Both the position numbers and the translations under genes were made by a program. DNA of 64,000 nt from Flavobacteriaceae bacterium. GTDB taxonomy: Bacteria; Bacteroidota; Bacteroidia; Flavobacteriales; Flavobacteriaceae. The notes beneath the pieces were generated by a model. That model worked only from the letters and a program-made list of their open reading frames with translations, had not been told where the DNA came from and searched no databases. The DNA lies in contig JAGYKX010000008.1 in the NCBI GenBank assembly GCA_018401115.1, forward strand, positions 124,001 to 188,000. The letters are read 5' to 3'. Of this stretch, positions 27,433 through 36,930 are shown one piece after another (positions within the stretch are counted from its first letter, which is position 1; each line of letters opens with the position of its first letter).

Positions 27433-28596
27433 ATGAGTTCAAACTATTTTTCTTCTAATTTCACTCTCGGTATTCTCGGTGGCGGACAACTCGGCAAAAT
27501 GCTTTTGCAGGAAACCAGAAAATGGGACATTCAAACAAAAGTATTAGATCCCTCTAAAGACGCTCCGTCTAGATTGGCTTGCAACTATTTTGAGCAAGGA
27601 GATTTAATGGATTATGAGACTGTTTTTAATTTTGGAAAAACCGTAGACCTACTCACCATAGAAATTGAAAATGTAAATATTGACGCACTAGAAGCGCTTG
27701 AAAAAAAGGGAATCACTGTATATCCATCCTCAGATAGTCTTAGAAGTATTGCCAACAAGGGCACCCAAAAACTGTTTTACACAGACCATCAGATACCAAC
27801 GGCACCTTTCAACAGGTTTGCCTATAGCTCAGAAATTGAGGACAGTATTGCTCATGGGGGACTGTCTTTCCCTTTTGTATGGAAGTCTGCTCAATTTGGT
27901 TATGATGGTCAGGGCGTAAAAGTCGTGAGACAAGCTTCGGATTTAAAAGGACTCCCCAACGTAGCTTGCATTACAGAAAATCTCATTGCATTCGAAAAAG
28001 AATTGGCGGTAATTGTCTGTAGAAACCCTGGTGGAGAAAGTGTGCACTATCCTGTTGTTGAGATGGAATTTCACCCTGAGGCCAATCAGGTAGAATACGT
28101 TTTGTGTCCTGCAAGAATCGCAGATCACTTGGCCCAAAAAGCGATAGAGGTGGCCTTAAAAACTTCTGAAGCTTATGGCCATGTTGGGCTCTTAGCGGTG
28201 GAAATGTTTTTGACAAAAGAAGGCGATATTTTGGTGAACGAAGTTGCCCCTAGACCGCACAATTCAGGGCACTACTCTATTGAAGGGAGTTACACAAACC
28301 AATATGAACAACACCTCAGGGCCATACTGGACCTTCCTTTAGGAAACACCGCTAGTAAAGTAGCTGCTGTAATGGTCAATCTCGTAGGCGCAGAGGGACA
28401 CACTGGTGCTGTGGTGTATGAAAATATGAAACACATTTTAAGCCTTGACGGAGTAACACCGCATATTTACGGAAAAAAAGAAACACGGCCTTTCAGAAAA
28501 ATGGGGCATGTAACCATAGTGCACCCAGATATGCAAATCGCAAGGGAGATGGCAGAAACCGTCAAAAAAAGTATTGCCGTAATTAGTGAAAAATAA
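27433..28596 (+). CDS. purK: N5-carboxyaminoimidazole ribonucleotide synthase
   Basis: PurK uses ATP and bicarbonate to carboxylate AIR to N5-CAIR in purine biosynthesis. The 387-residue ATP-grasp product has an N-terminal Rossmann fold (LGILGGGQLGKMLLQ), the central ATP-grasp segment FVWKSAQFGYDGQGVKVV (about residue 148-165) and metal-binding VNEVAPRPHNSGHYSIE (about 269-285). A 94-bp gap divides it from purE, which performs the next step, so the pair works as a two-step carboxylation module. Confidence 0.96.
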   Translation: MSSNYFSSNFTLGILGGGQLGKMLLQETRKWDIQTKVLDPSKDAPSRLACNYFEQGDLMDYETVFNFGKTVDLLTIEIENVNIDALEALEKKGITVYPSSDSLRSIANKGTQKLFYTDHQIPTAPFNRFAYSSEIEDSIAHGGLSFPFVWKSAQFGYDGQGVKVVRQASDLKGLPNVACITENLIAFEKELAVIVCRNPGGESVHYPVVEMEFHPEANQVEYVLCPARIADHLAQKAIEVALKTSEAYGHVGLLAVEMFLTKEGDILVNEVAPRPHNSGHYSIEGSYTNQYEQHLRAILDLPLGNTASKVAAVMVNLVGAEGHTGAVVYENMKHILSLDGVTPHIYGKKETRPFRKMGHVTIVHPDMQIAREMAETVKKSIAVISEK

Positions 28597-28690
28597 TTGA
28601 TACGCAGGGAATAATCATCCAACATTTAAAAATAGTAAAGGGTATTATCCTGAGTCACAACAGTTTAAAAATAGTCTTAAATAAATATAT

Positions 28691-29176
28691 ATGAAAAAAG
28701 TAGCCGTAGTTATGGGAAGTACCAGCGACCTTCCTGTTATGCAAGAAGCCATAGACTTTTTAAAATCCTTTAATATAACCGTGATGGTAGACATAGTTTC
28801 TGCCCACAGGACCCCTGAAAAACTATTTAGTTTTAGTAAAAACGCTCACCTAGAGGGGATTGGCGTCATTATAGCGGGTGCGGGTGGTGCGGCACATTTA
28901 CCAGGAATGGTGGCTTCATTGTCGCCATTACCTGTCATAGGCGTACCCATCAAAAGCAGTAATTCTATAGACGGTTGGGATTCTGTACTGTCTATATTGC
29001 AAATGCCGGGTGGGGTGCCTGTTGGCACCGTGGCACTGAATGGTGCCAAGAATGCGGGCATTCTCGCCGCCCAAATACTCGGAAGCAGTGAGCCTGCAAT
29101 TCTGGACCAAATGATTGCTTATAAGGAAGCTCTTAAAGAAAAAGTGATTGAAGGCGCAAAATCAATTCAGTCATAA
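28691..29176 (+). CDS. purE: N5-carboxyaminoimidazole ribonucleotide mutase
   Basis: The 161-residue product is a class I PurE, converting N5-CAIR to CAIR. Family motifs are MGSTSDLPVMQEA (about 9-21), SAHRTPEKL (about 39-47, active-site His), AGAGGAAHLPGM (about 62-73) and PVIGVP. The presence of purK beside it confirms the bacterial two-step type rather than the one-step animal type. The last codons and stop are duplicated just downstream (29198-29212). Confidence 0.97.
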   Translation: MKKVAVVMGSTSDLPVMQEAIDFLKSFNITVMVDIVSAHRTPEKLFSFSKNAHLEGIGVIIAGAGGAAHLPGMVASLSPLPVIGVPIKSSNSIDGWDSVLSILQMPGGVPVGTVALNGAKNAGILAAQILGSSEPAILDQMIAYKEALKEKVIEGAKSIQS

Positions 29177-29212
29177 AAAGCAGCGTAGACGCTAAGCCAA
29201 TTCAGTCATAAA
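29163..29212. repeat. 15-bp direct repeat duplicating the end of purE
   Basis: CAATTCAGTCATAAA occurs at 29163-29177, covering the last codons and stop of purE, and again at 29198-29212, 35 bp apart. The second copy has no reading-frame role. It looks like a short local duplication. Confidence 0.7.
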
Positions 29213-29267
29213 GAGCAAGCTGCTCCTGCTTAAAACTGAATATTCACACAAAAACACTTGTCAGTCC

Positions 29268-31292
29268 ATGTCTAAAAATCCTTTATTAGTCCCATTTGAA
29301 ACGCCTCCATTTCATTTGATCAAAAACGAGCATTACAAACCAGCTTTTGAGACTGCTATAAACCTCGCTAAAGAAGAGATTGCTGCTGTAAAGGAGCAAT
29401 CAGAAGCACCTACTTTTGAAAACACTGTAGCAGCCCTAGATTATGCAGGACAGACATTGGGACATATTTCAAGTATATTTTTTAATCTCAATTCAGCAGA
29501 AACCTCACTCGAAATGCAACAAATTGCACAAGAAGTGTCACCACTTCTCACTGCTTTTAGCAATGACCTGAGTTTAGATCCTGAATTATTCAAAAGGGTA
29601 AAATCAGTTTACGAACAGAAAGACAGTCTATCCCTAGATACAGAATCTCAAAGATTATTAAACAAATCTTATAAATCTTTTGTGAGGAATGGCGCACTAC
29701 TCAATGAAACCGAACAACAAACACTCAGAGAAATAGACAAAAACCTCTCTAGACTTCAATTGGAATTTGGGGAACACGTTTTGGCAGACACCCAAGTATT
29801 CTCCCTTCACATAACAGATGAATTAGAATTAGATGGGCTACCAGACAGTGTCAAAACTGCAGCAGAAGACTTGGCGAAAAGCAAAGAAAAAGAAGGCTGG
29901 CTGTTTACTTTAGATTACCCAAGTTATGTGCCTTTTATGAAATTCTCCACCCAACGCAGCTTACGTGAAAAAATGTACAAAGCATTTACCAGTAAGGGAT
30001 TTCAAAAGAACGAAAACAACAATGAAGCCATTGTATTAAATATTGTTAGACTCAGACACCAAAGGGCACAATTACTAGGCTATGAAAACCACGCACAATA
30101 TGTCTTAGAAGAAAGAATGGCCAAAAGCCCGGCTACAGTGTTTGATTTTTCACAAAACATCTTGGACAAAGCCTTACCTGCCGCTAAAGCAGAAATGGAG
30201 ACCTTAAAAACTTATGGAAAAGAGCAGCTTGGCTTAGACCGCCTAGAAAAATGGGATGGCTCCTTTGTGGGAGAAAAACTCAGGCAAGCGACTTTTAATT
30301 TTGAAGAAGAAGTACTCAAGCCCTACTTACCACTACAAGCTTGTGTGAAGGGCATGTTTGAAATTGCCCATAAACTGTACGGTTTAAACTTCAACGAAGT
30401 CAATGATATCCCGGTGTACCACAAAGAGGTGTCTACTTATAAGGTTTACGATCAAAAAGGTGCTTTTGTGTCCTATTTTTATACTGACTTTCACCCAAGA
30501 CCCGGAAAAAGAGGGGGCGCATGGATGACCTCCTTTAGGTCCCAGTATAAAAAAGACGGCCAAGATTACAGACCTCAAATAGCCATAGTGTGTAATTTTA
30601 GTTTAGCTACCTCCAAAACACCTGCATTACTCACTTTTCAAGAACTCACTACCCTGTTCCACGAGTTTGGCCACGCCCTACATGGCATGCTGGCCAATAC
30701 CACTTATCCGAGCCTATCAGGTACCTCTGTGTCTTGGGATTTCGTAGAGCTACCCAGCCAAATTATGGAAAATTGGTGCTATGAAAAAGAAGCCTTATCG
30801 CTATTCGCCAAACACTATAAGGATCAATCATTAATCCCCATGGAATTGGTTCAAAAAATTAAAGATCAAGCGACTTTCCTAGAAGGAATGGCTACCTTGA
30901 GACAACTCAGTTTTGGTCTCTTAGATATGGCCTGGCACAGCAGTAATCCAGATGATATAAAAGATGTTGCAGCTTTTGAAAATGAAGCATTTAAGGGAAC
31001 TGACCTATACCCATCCGTAGCAGAAAGCTGTATGAGTACCGCTTTTTCTCATATCTTTCAAGGAGGCTATTCCGCAGGTTACTACAGCTATAAATGGGCA
31101 GAAGTGCTAGATGCAGACGCCTTTGAAAAATTTAAAGCGGCAGGTATTTTTAATTCTAAAGTAGCAGAAGACTTCAAAGAATTCATTCTTTCAAAAGGAG
31201 GCTCAGAAGACCCTATGGTGTTGTACAAAAAATTTAGGGGCAGCGAACCAAAACCGGAAGCATTACTCAAAAGAGCCGGTTTATTAAATTAA
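29268..31292 (+). CDS. M3-family zinc oligopeptidase (peptidyl-dipeptidase / oligopeptidase A type)
   Basis: The 674-residue product matches the Dcp/PrlC group of thimet-like peptidases that degrade short cytoplasmic peptides. The zinc motif HEFGHALHG lies near residue 464, with the conserved ELPSQIMENW segment (providing the Glu ligand) near 493 and the closing HIFQGGYSAGYYSYKWAEV near 592. There is no signal peptide, so a cytoplasmic site is likely. Dcp and PrlC cannot be told apart with certainty from the sequence. It is a single-gene unit after purE. Confidence 0.92.
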   Translation: MSKNPLLVPFETPPFHLIKNEHYKPAFETAINLAKEEIAAVKEQSEAPTFENTVAALDYAGQTLGHISSIFFNLNSAETSLEMQQIAQEVSPLLTAFSNDLSLDPELFKRVKSVYEQKDSLSLDTESQRLLNKSYKSFVRNGALLNETEQQTLREIDKNLSRLQLEFGEHVLADTQVFSLHITDELELDGLPDSVKTAAEDLAKSKEKEGWLFTLDYPSYVPFMKFSTQRSLREKMYKAFTSKGFQKNENNNEAIVLNIVRLRHQRAQLLGYENHAQYVLEERMAKSPATVFDFSQNILDKALPAAKAEMETLKTYGKEQLGLDRLEKWDGSFVGEKLRQATFNFEEEVLKPYLPLQACVKGMFEIAHKLYGLNFNEVNDIPVYHKEVSTYKVYDQKGAFVSYFYTDFHPRPGKRGGAWMTSFRSQYKKDGQDYRPQIAIVCNFSLATSKTPALLTFQELTTLFHEFGHALHGMLANTTYPSLSGTSVSWDFVELPSQIMENWCYEKEALSLFAKHYKDQSLIPMELVQKIKDQATFLEGMATLRQLSFGLLDMAWHSSNPDDIKDVAAFENEAFKGTDLYPSVAESCMSTAFSHIFQGGYSAGYYSYKWAEVLDADAFEKFKAAGIFNSKVAEDFKEFILSKGGSEDPMVLYKKFRGSEPKPEALLKRAGLLN

Positions 31293-31353
31293 ATAAGGTG
31301 TAGATGCATTATTGAAGCAACAATCAAGTGATTGACTGAAGCAAAGCGAAAGC

Positions 31354-31707
31354 CTACTGCATCTTTTCATAGGCCTTATAGCCGCCTTTAAGATTCACAA
31401 CCCTTTTAAAACCTAGACTGTCTAGCCTAGAAGCGGCCATTTCGGAACGCTTACCACTACGACAATACACATAAATCTTCTTGCGTTTGCTTATGCTGTC
31501 AAAAGCCTTATTAAAGTCAGCAGACAACCAATCTATATTAATCGCATGAGGCAGGTGACCTTCCTTAAATTCTGCAGGAGTCCGAACGTCTATTAAAAGA
31601 CTTCTGCTGTGAATTTTGGCCACCGAGGTAGATATTTCCCTATCGATATGTTGTGCAAAAGCAAAAAAACTATTTAAAAATAACAAGCTAAAAAGAACTT
31701 TTTTCAT
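31354..31707 (-). CDS. Exported rhodanese-like protein
   Basis: The 117-residue product has a signal peptide (MKKVLFSLLFLNSFFAFAQ) and one rhodanese domain. LIDVRTPAEFKEGHLPHAINI is the N-terminal motif, and YVYCRSGKRSEMAA holds the active Cys with the CRSGKR loop. It is a single-domain periplasmic sulfurtransferase or sulfur carrier; the substrate is unknown. It is transcribed alone, convergent with the M3 peptidase. Confidence 0.9.
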   Translation of the reverse strand: MKKVLFSLLFLNSFFAFAQHIDREISTSVAKIHSRSLLIDVRTPAEFKEGHLPHAINIDWLSADFNKAFDSISKRKKIYVYCRSGKRSEMAASRLDSLGFKRVVNLKGGYKAYEKMQ

Positions 31708-31781
31708 AGATATAAGACTTTTTTCAATGGGGAAATTTTAAATGAGTTGGCTTTTAGTAAAACATTTATGGTATCTTAAAA

Positions 31782-32651
31782 TTACAAAAACGATTCAAAA
31801 GTCCACCAAAGTATAGCGAACAAAATTGGAATACCCTCCACCCAAAAATTGGTGAAATAGCTACTTGAATGCTTGCCAGAAAAGAAAATCCCTAAGATCA
31901 GCAGCAGCGTAATTATTAGAGAAACCCCCACCATTTGTAAAGGCCATTTCAATATGGCTCCAGCAAATAAATGGCCTCCTAAAAAAAGGAGGGACCACAA
32001 AAGTCCAATGTTTTTAGTCCTTTTAACCCCATAGCGCTGTGGAAGTGTGGCCAATTGAGGGATATCCTTTAAATAATCCCTCAGTTCAAAAGGAACCATT
32101 AAAGCCAGCACCAAGAAAAAATGAGACAGAAACAATGTTAAAACACCTAATAATCCAAAAGGGTTAGATGGGCTTGAAATCTGAAAAATCATTTTAACCC
32201 CTACTGTAGCAAGCGGCAATAACACAGTCGCAAGTGCCCAAACAAAAGCAACAATATAAATTTTCATGCCTCTTACAGCCCTAAGGTTTTTTTGGGCAGG
32301 CAATACAGGCAGTCCATAAAGGGCGGTAAAAGCAACTAACAACAGTAATACCAAATAGGCCAATACGTTTAAGTATAACATCCCGTATAAGCCAAGTGCT
32401 CCACAGAAAAAACTCAATATTTGCATGGGCATAAAAGACTTATGGGTCACTTTCAAATAAAAGGGACCACCCAAGCCATATTTGATAAAATTATAGCCCA
32501 TAACAGTTCCGGAAAACAACACAACCCCCAAAGCATAGGACCATAAAATGTTTAAGCCTTTAGCACCCACATAACTGAGGGACACCACGGCAAAAGCCAC
32601 GTGGACACTGGCCTTTAAATAAAAATCGAAAAACCTTCTCATTCCACGCAT
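31782..32651 (-). CDS. UbiA-like integral membrane protein
   Basis: The 289-residue product has about eight hydrophobic helices and a short charged start (MRGMRRFFDFYLKAS). The layout, GYNFIKYG after the second helix and FELRDYLKD near residue 189 resemble UbiA-superfamily prenyltransferases, but the usual first Asp-rich motif (NDxxD) is reduced. Its role as a prenyltransferase is therefore uncertain, and it may be a non-catalytic relative. The start could be the first ATG or the one 9 bp downstream. It is divergent from gcvP. Confidence 0.65.
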   Translation of the reverse strand: MRGMRRFFDFYLKASVHVAFAVVSLSYVGAKGLNILWSYALGVVLFSGTVMGYNFIKYGLGGPFYLKVTHKSFMPMQILSFFCGALGLYGMLYLNVLAYLVLLLLVAFTALYGLPVLPAQKNLRAVRGMKIYIVAFVWALATVLLPLATVGVKMIFQISSPSNPFGLLGVLTLFLSHFFLVLALMVPFELRDYLKDIPQLATLPQRYGVKRTKNIGLLWSLLFLGGHLFAGAILKWPLQMVGVSLIITLLLILGIFFSGKHSSSYFTNFWVEGIPILFAILWWTFESFL

Positions 32652-32748
32652 TCTACAAAAGTAAACAAACTGTTTATAAGCCTTTAAATTGGTTAAAAAG
32701 TTTAGCGAAGACTTGTAAAAAAGGTGTTATAATTCTTCTTTTTATTAG

Positions 32749-32756
32749 TAATTTTG
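32749..32756 (+). promoter_or_regulatory. -7 element of gcvP
   Basis: TAATTTTG matches TAnnTTTG, 37 bp before the gcvP ATG. No good -33 box and no glycine-riboswitch-like structure were recognised in the 142-bp divergent gap. Confidence 0.4.
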
Positions 32757-32793
32757 TGCATCTTTTTACAGATCTAATATAACGATTTCGCTT

Positions 32794-35640
32794 ATGAAAA
32801 CAGATGTTTTTGCATTACGCCACATTGGTATACAAGGAGAAGAACAATCCCAAATGTTAAAAACAGTTGGGGTAGAAAGTCTAGACCAACTTATTTTGGA
32901 AACTATCCCTGCAGACATTCGTCTGAAAAAGGCATTGGATTTAGCGCCTGCCATGAGCGAACACGACTACTTGTCTCATATTGAGGCTTTATCTCAAAAA
33001 AATCAAGTATTTAAATCATATATAGGTTTAGGATACCACCAGAGTATCACACCTTCTGTGATTAAGAGAAATATATTAGAAAATCCAGGATGGTATACTG
33101 CCTACACCCCTTACCAGGCAGAAATTGCTCAAGGTAGGTTAGAAGCACTAATCAATTTTCAGACCATGGTGTGTGAATTGACCGGAATGGAACTCTCTAA
33201 CGCCTCTCTGTTAGACGAGAGTACCGCAGCAGCAGAGGCCATGACCATGCTCTATGACCTAAGAACGAGAGACCAGAAAAAACAGGAGGCTATGTCCTTT
33301 TTTGTTTCAGAAGATATTTTACCACAAACACTTTCTCTATTAAAAACTAGGGCAACACCATTAGGTATTCAATTAGAGGTTGGCCCTATAGATGCATTTG
33401 TATTTGAGCCCCATTTTTATGGTGCCATATTACAGTATCCTGGTAAAAACGGGGCAATTGGCGCCGTAGACCAGTTTATGGAAAAAGCCAAGACAACAGA
33501 TATTAAAGTGGCTTTTGCAGCAGACATATTGAGTTTAACCATGCTTACAGCGCCCGGAGAATTGGGTGCAGACGTCGTGGTTGGAACCACACAACGCTTT
33601 GGAATTCCTTTAGGCTATGGGGGGCCACACGCCGCATTTTTTGCCACAAGAGAAGATTATAAAAGAAGTATCCCTGGAAGAATCATTGGGCTCACAAAAG
33701 ATATTGACGGATTGCCTGCCTACCGTATGGCGCTGCAAACCAGAGAGCAACACATTAAAAGAGACAAAGCGACTTCTAACATCTGTACTGCACAAGTGCT
33801 TTTAGCTGTAATGGCTGGAATGTACGCGGTGTACCACGGACCTCAAGGCTTGTTATATATTGCTCAGGGAGTGCACCACAAGACAGTTGCAGTGTCTAAG
33901 GCACTAGAAAGTTTAGGCTATACCCAGCAGAACAAAAATTATTTTGACACCCTATTGGTGTCGGCGCCAGCCAAAGAAATAAAAGCATTAGCAGAAGCTC
34001 ATAAAGTCAATTTCCATTACGTTGGAAAGGATCAGGTAGGGATTTCTATTAACGAGGCCACTTCCGTGGCCGATGCACAAGAGATTGTAGCCATTTTTGC
34101 AGCCGCTAAAGGACAGACCCCACCCACTATCTCAATAGATAACGAAACAAAAGTGCCCCAGCACTTGGCAAGAAAAACAGCTTTTTTAAGCCAAAAAGTA
34201 TTTAACACCTACCACTCTGAAACGGCACTAATGCGTTATATAAAACAATTAGAACGCAAGGATTTGGCTTTGAATCACTCCATGATTTCTCTGGGCTCAT
34301 GTACCATGAAACTCAACGCGGCTACAGAAATGTTACCCCTTTCATGGGCACAATGGGGAAGCATACATCCTTTTGTCCCTGTTGAACAAGCAGCTGGTTA
34401 CCATGAAGTATTACAGCAATTAGAATTACAGCTCAACGAAATTACTGGCTTTGCTGGAACCTCGCTACAGCCAAACTCTGGAGCACAGGGAGAATATGCA
34501 GGACTAATGACTATTAGAGCATACCACGCCTCTAGAGGAGAAAGTCACAGGAATATATGCCTCATACCTGCATCTGCCCACGGCACAAATCCAGCCTCTG
34601 CAGTAATGGCCGGGATGAAGGTTGTGGTGACAAAAACAGATGAAAAAGGAAATATAGACGTAGAAGACCTCAAAGAAAAAGCCATTGCCCATAGTAGTGA
34701 ATTGGCGGCACTCATGGTCACTTATCCTTCTACCCACGGAGTATTTGAATCTTCTATTAGAGAAATTACTGGCCTTATTCACGAGCACGGCGGGCAAGTG
34801 TATATGGATGGAGCTAATATGAATGCACAAGTTGGATTGACCAATCCAGCTACTATTGGCGCAGACGTTTGTCACTTAAACTTGCACAAAACTTTTGCTA
34901 TTCCTCACGGAGGAGGAGGGCCTGGTGTAGGACCCATCTGTGTAGCGCCACAATTGGTGGCATTTTTACCTACCAATCCAATTATAGCCACTGGCGGTAA
35001 CCAAGCCATTACTGCTATATCTGCAGCACCATGGGGTTCTGCCTTAGCCTGTCTTATTTCATATGGTTACATTAAAATGCTAGGAGAAGCTGGCTTGACC
35101 CATGCTACTAGAATTGCTATTTTAAATGCTAATTATATTAAAGCCAGATTAAATGGTTTCTTTGAAGTACTTTATACGGGAGAGCAAGGAAGGGCTGCCC
35201 ATGAAATGATCATAGATTGCAGGCCTTTTAAAGACCATGGGATAGAGGTAACAGATATAGCCAAAAGACTCATGGACTTCGGATTCCATGCCCCTACAGT
35301 ATCTTTCCCTGTGGCAGGCACCATGATGATTGAACCTACAGAAAGTGAAGATTTACCAGAATTAGACCGTTTCTGTGACGCCATGATAGCTATTAGAAAA
35401 GAAATAGATGCCGCTCACATAGACATACCTAATAACCCACTCAAAAATGCGCCGCATACACAAGCCATGCTTACTGCTGACCAATGGGATTTCCCTTACA
35501 GTAGGCAGCAAGCTGCCTTCCCTTTACCATATGTGTCTGACAACAAGTTCTGGCCAACAGTGAGAAGGGTAGACGACGCTTACGGAGACAGAAACCTCAT
35601 CTGTACTTGTACGCCCATTGAAGCATATGCAGAAGCATAA
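32794..35640 (+). CDS. gcvP: Glycine dehydrogenase (decarboxylating), glycine cleavage P protein
   Basis: The 948-residue product is the full-length, fused P protein that decarboxylates glycine on PLP and passes the aminomethyl group to GcvH lipoyl-lysine. The N-terminal half (about 1-430) has FRHIG-like and YTPYQAEIAQGRLEALINFQT motifs. The C-terminal half has the PLP lysine in CHLNLHKTFAIPHGGGGPG (about residue 690-708). The other cleavage-system genes are not in the window. It is a single-gene transcription unit. Confidence 0.97.
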   Translation: MKTDVFALRHIGIQGEEQSQMLKTVGVESLDQLILETIPADIRLKKALDLAPAMSEHDYLSHIEALSQKNQVFKSYIGLGYHQSITPSVIKRNILENPGWYTAYTPYQAEIAQGRLEALINFQTMVCELTGMELSNASLLDESTAAAEAMTMLYDLRTRDQKKQEAMSFFVSEDILPQTLSLLKTRATPLGIQLEVGPIDAFVFEPHFYGAILQYPGKNGAIGAVDQFMEKAKTTDIKVAFAADILSLTMLTAPGELGADVVVGTTQRFGIPLGYGGPHAAFFATREDYKRSIPGRIIGLTKDIDGLPAYRMALQTREQHIKRDKATSNICTAQVLLAVMAGMYAVYHGPQGLLYIAQGVHHKTVAVSKALESLGYTQQNKNYFDTLLVSAPAKEIKALAEAHKVNFHYVGKDQVGISINEATSVADAQEIVAIFAAAKGQTPPTISIDNETKVPQHLARKTAFLSQKVFNTYHSETALMRYIKQLERKDLALNHSMISLGSCTMKLNAATEMLPLSWAQWGSIHPFVPVEQAAGYHEVLQQLELQLNEITGFAGTSLQPNSGAQGEYAGLMTIRAYHASRGESHRNICLIPASAHGTNPASAVMAGMKVVVTKTDEKGNIDVEDLKEKAIAHSSELAALMVTYPSTHGVFESSIREITGLIHEHGGQVYMDGANMNAQVGLTNPATIGADVCHLNLHKTFAIPHGGGGPGVGPICVAPQLVAFLPTNPIIATGGNQAITAISAAPWGSALACLISYGYIKMLGEAGLTHATRIAILNANYIKARLNGFFEVLYTGEQGRAAHEMIIDCRPFKDHGIEVTDIAKRLMDFGFHAPTVSFPVAGTMMIEPTESEDLPELDRFCDAMIAIRKEIDAAHIDIPNNPLKNAPHTQAMLTADQWDFPYSRQQAAFPLPYVSDNKFWPTVRRVDDAYGDRNLICTCTPIEAYAEA

Positions 35641-35680
35641 ATAATACTGAACATCGTATATTTTAGATCTTGACGCTTTA

Positions 35681-35726
35681 CATAGGTTACATTTTTTTTA
35701 TCTTGTGATAAATTATGTAACCTATG
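35681..35726 (+). promoter_or_regulatory. Perfect 12-bp inverted repeat enclosing the start codon of the KAS III-like gene
   Basis: CATAGGTTACAT (35681-35692) and ATGTAACCTATG (35715-35726) are exact reverse complements, 22 bp apart. The final ATG of the right arm is the start codon of the next gene (35724). In RNA the hairpin would hide the start codon; in DNA the dyad could be an operator. There is no T-run, so it is not a terminator. Confidence 0.65.
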
Positions 35727-36785
35727 AAAGTGAGTATTAAGGGAAGCGGTAGCTATATTCCGCCTCTAATAACCCCAAATGAAGCTTTTAATTCACATGC
35801 GTTCCTTCAAGAAAATGGCCAGGCATTTGAGCAAGAAAATGGGGTAATCATTGAAAAGTTCAAGGCCATTACTGGTATTGAAAATCGCAGGTATGCCCCA
35901 GATCACTTAAATACCTCTGATTTAGGCTTTTTAGCGGCTCAAGAGGCTATTACAGACGCTAATATTGATCCTGAGACCATTGACTACATTATTTTTGGCC
36001 ATAATTTTGGTGACGTTTCTACTCCAGGTGAACAAGGAGATACTTTGCCTTCATTGGCCTCTAGGGTAAAACAATTGCTGCGTATTAAAAATCCTTCTTG
36101 TGTGGCCTATGACTTACTATTTGGCTGCCCTGGCTGGATAGAAGGGGTTATTCATGCCCAAGCATTTATGAAAGCTGGAATGGCTAAAAGATGCTTAGTG
36201 ATTGGCGGAGAAACCCTCTCAAGGGTTTTGGATCCTCATGACAGAGATTCCATGATCTATGCAGACGGCGCTGGAGCTACAATTCTTGACATAGAAGATC
36301 CTCAGGGGGGAAGCATCCTATCTCATGCCTCAGAAACCCACTCTTTTGAAGAAGCTCATTTCCTATTTTTTGGCTGCTCTTACAAACAAGACGCGCCTAA
36401 AGATGAGAAATACATAAAAATGTACGGCCGCAAAATTTATGAATTTGCGGTGACCCATGTCCCTGTAGCTATGCAGAAATGTTTAGACACTAGTGGACAC
36501 AATATTGAGGATCTCAAGAAGATCTTCATTCACCAAGCCAACGAAAAAATGGACGCTGCTATTGTAAAGCGTTTTTACAGACAGTATAAAACCCCTGTAC
36601 CAGAAGGCATTATGCCCATGAACATTCATGAATTTGGTAATAGCTCTGTAGCGACCGTTCCAACACTTTTTGACATGGTAAAACGCGGTCAATTAGAAGG
36701 ACACGAGATTAAAAAAGGAGATATAGTCATGTTTGCCAGTGTGGGTGCGGGAATGAATATAAACGCATTTGTGTATGAGGTATAA
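35724..36785 (+). CDS. 3-oxoacyl-ACP synthase III-like (KAS III) enzyme
   Basis: The 353-residue thiolase-fold product has the FabH catalytic triad: Cys in YDLLFGCPGWIEG (about residue 133), His in KIFIHQANEKMD (about 270) and Asn in HEFGNSSVATVP (about 308). FabH condenses acetyl-CoA with malonyl-ACP, while related enzymes make alkenes, quinolones or polyketide starters. The sequence around the Cys differs from housekeeping FabH, so it may be a specialised paralogue. It is preceded by an inverted repeat covering the ATG. Confidence 0.85.
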   Translation: MKVSIKGSGSYIPPLITPNEAFNSHAFLQENGQAFEQENGVIIEKFKAITGIENRRYAPDHLNTSDLGFLAAQEAITDANIDPETIDYIIFGHNFGDVSTPGEQGDTLPSLASRVKQLLRIKNPSCVAYDLLFGCPGWIEGVIHAQAFMKAGMAKRCLVIGGETLSRVLDPHDRDSMIYADGAGATILDIEDPQGGSILSHASETHSFEEAHFLFFGCSYKQDAPKDEKYIKMYGRKIYEFAVTHVPVAMQKCLDTSGHNIEDLKKIFIHQANEKMDAAIVKRFYRQYKTPVPEGIMPMNIHEFGNSSVATVPTLFDMVKRGQLEGHEIKKGDIVMFASVGAGMNINAFVYEV

Positions 36786-36930
36786 TAGAGGAATTAAAAA
36801 TTAACTATATTTTAACATCGAAGATTATTTGAGTGCCGATACTTTTTAAACGTCAAACAATTTTTAAATACCGAACATTTTTTATCTCTATTAAAAGCAA
36901 TAGCGCCTACTTATTCCTTTAATTTGTGTT

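Noticed and set aside
31321-31334. CAATCA/TGATTG inverted repeat between the M3 peptidase and rhodanese genes as a terminator
   Set aside because: Six AT-rich pairs with a 2-base loop and no T-run are too weak to terminate transcription.
32652-32793. Glycine riboswitch before gcvP
   Set aside because: The 142-bp gap is AT-rich and shows neither tandem aptamer-like stems nor conserved glycine-riboswitch segments that I can recognise.
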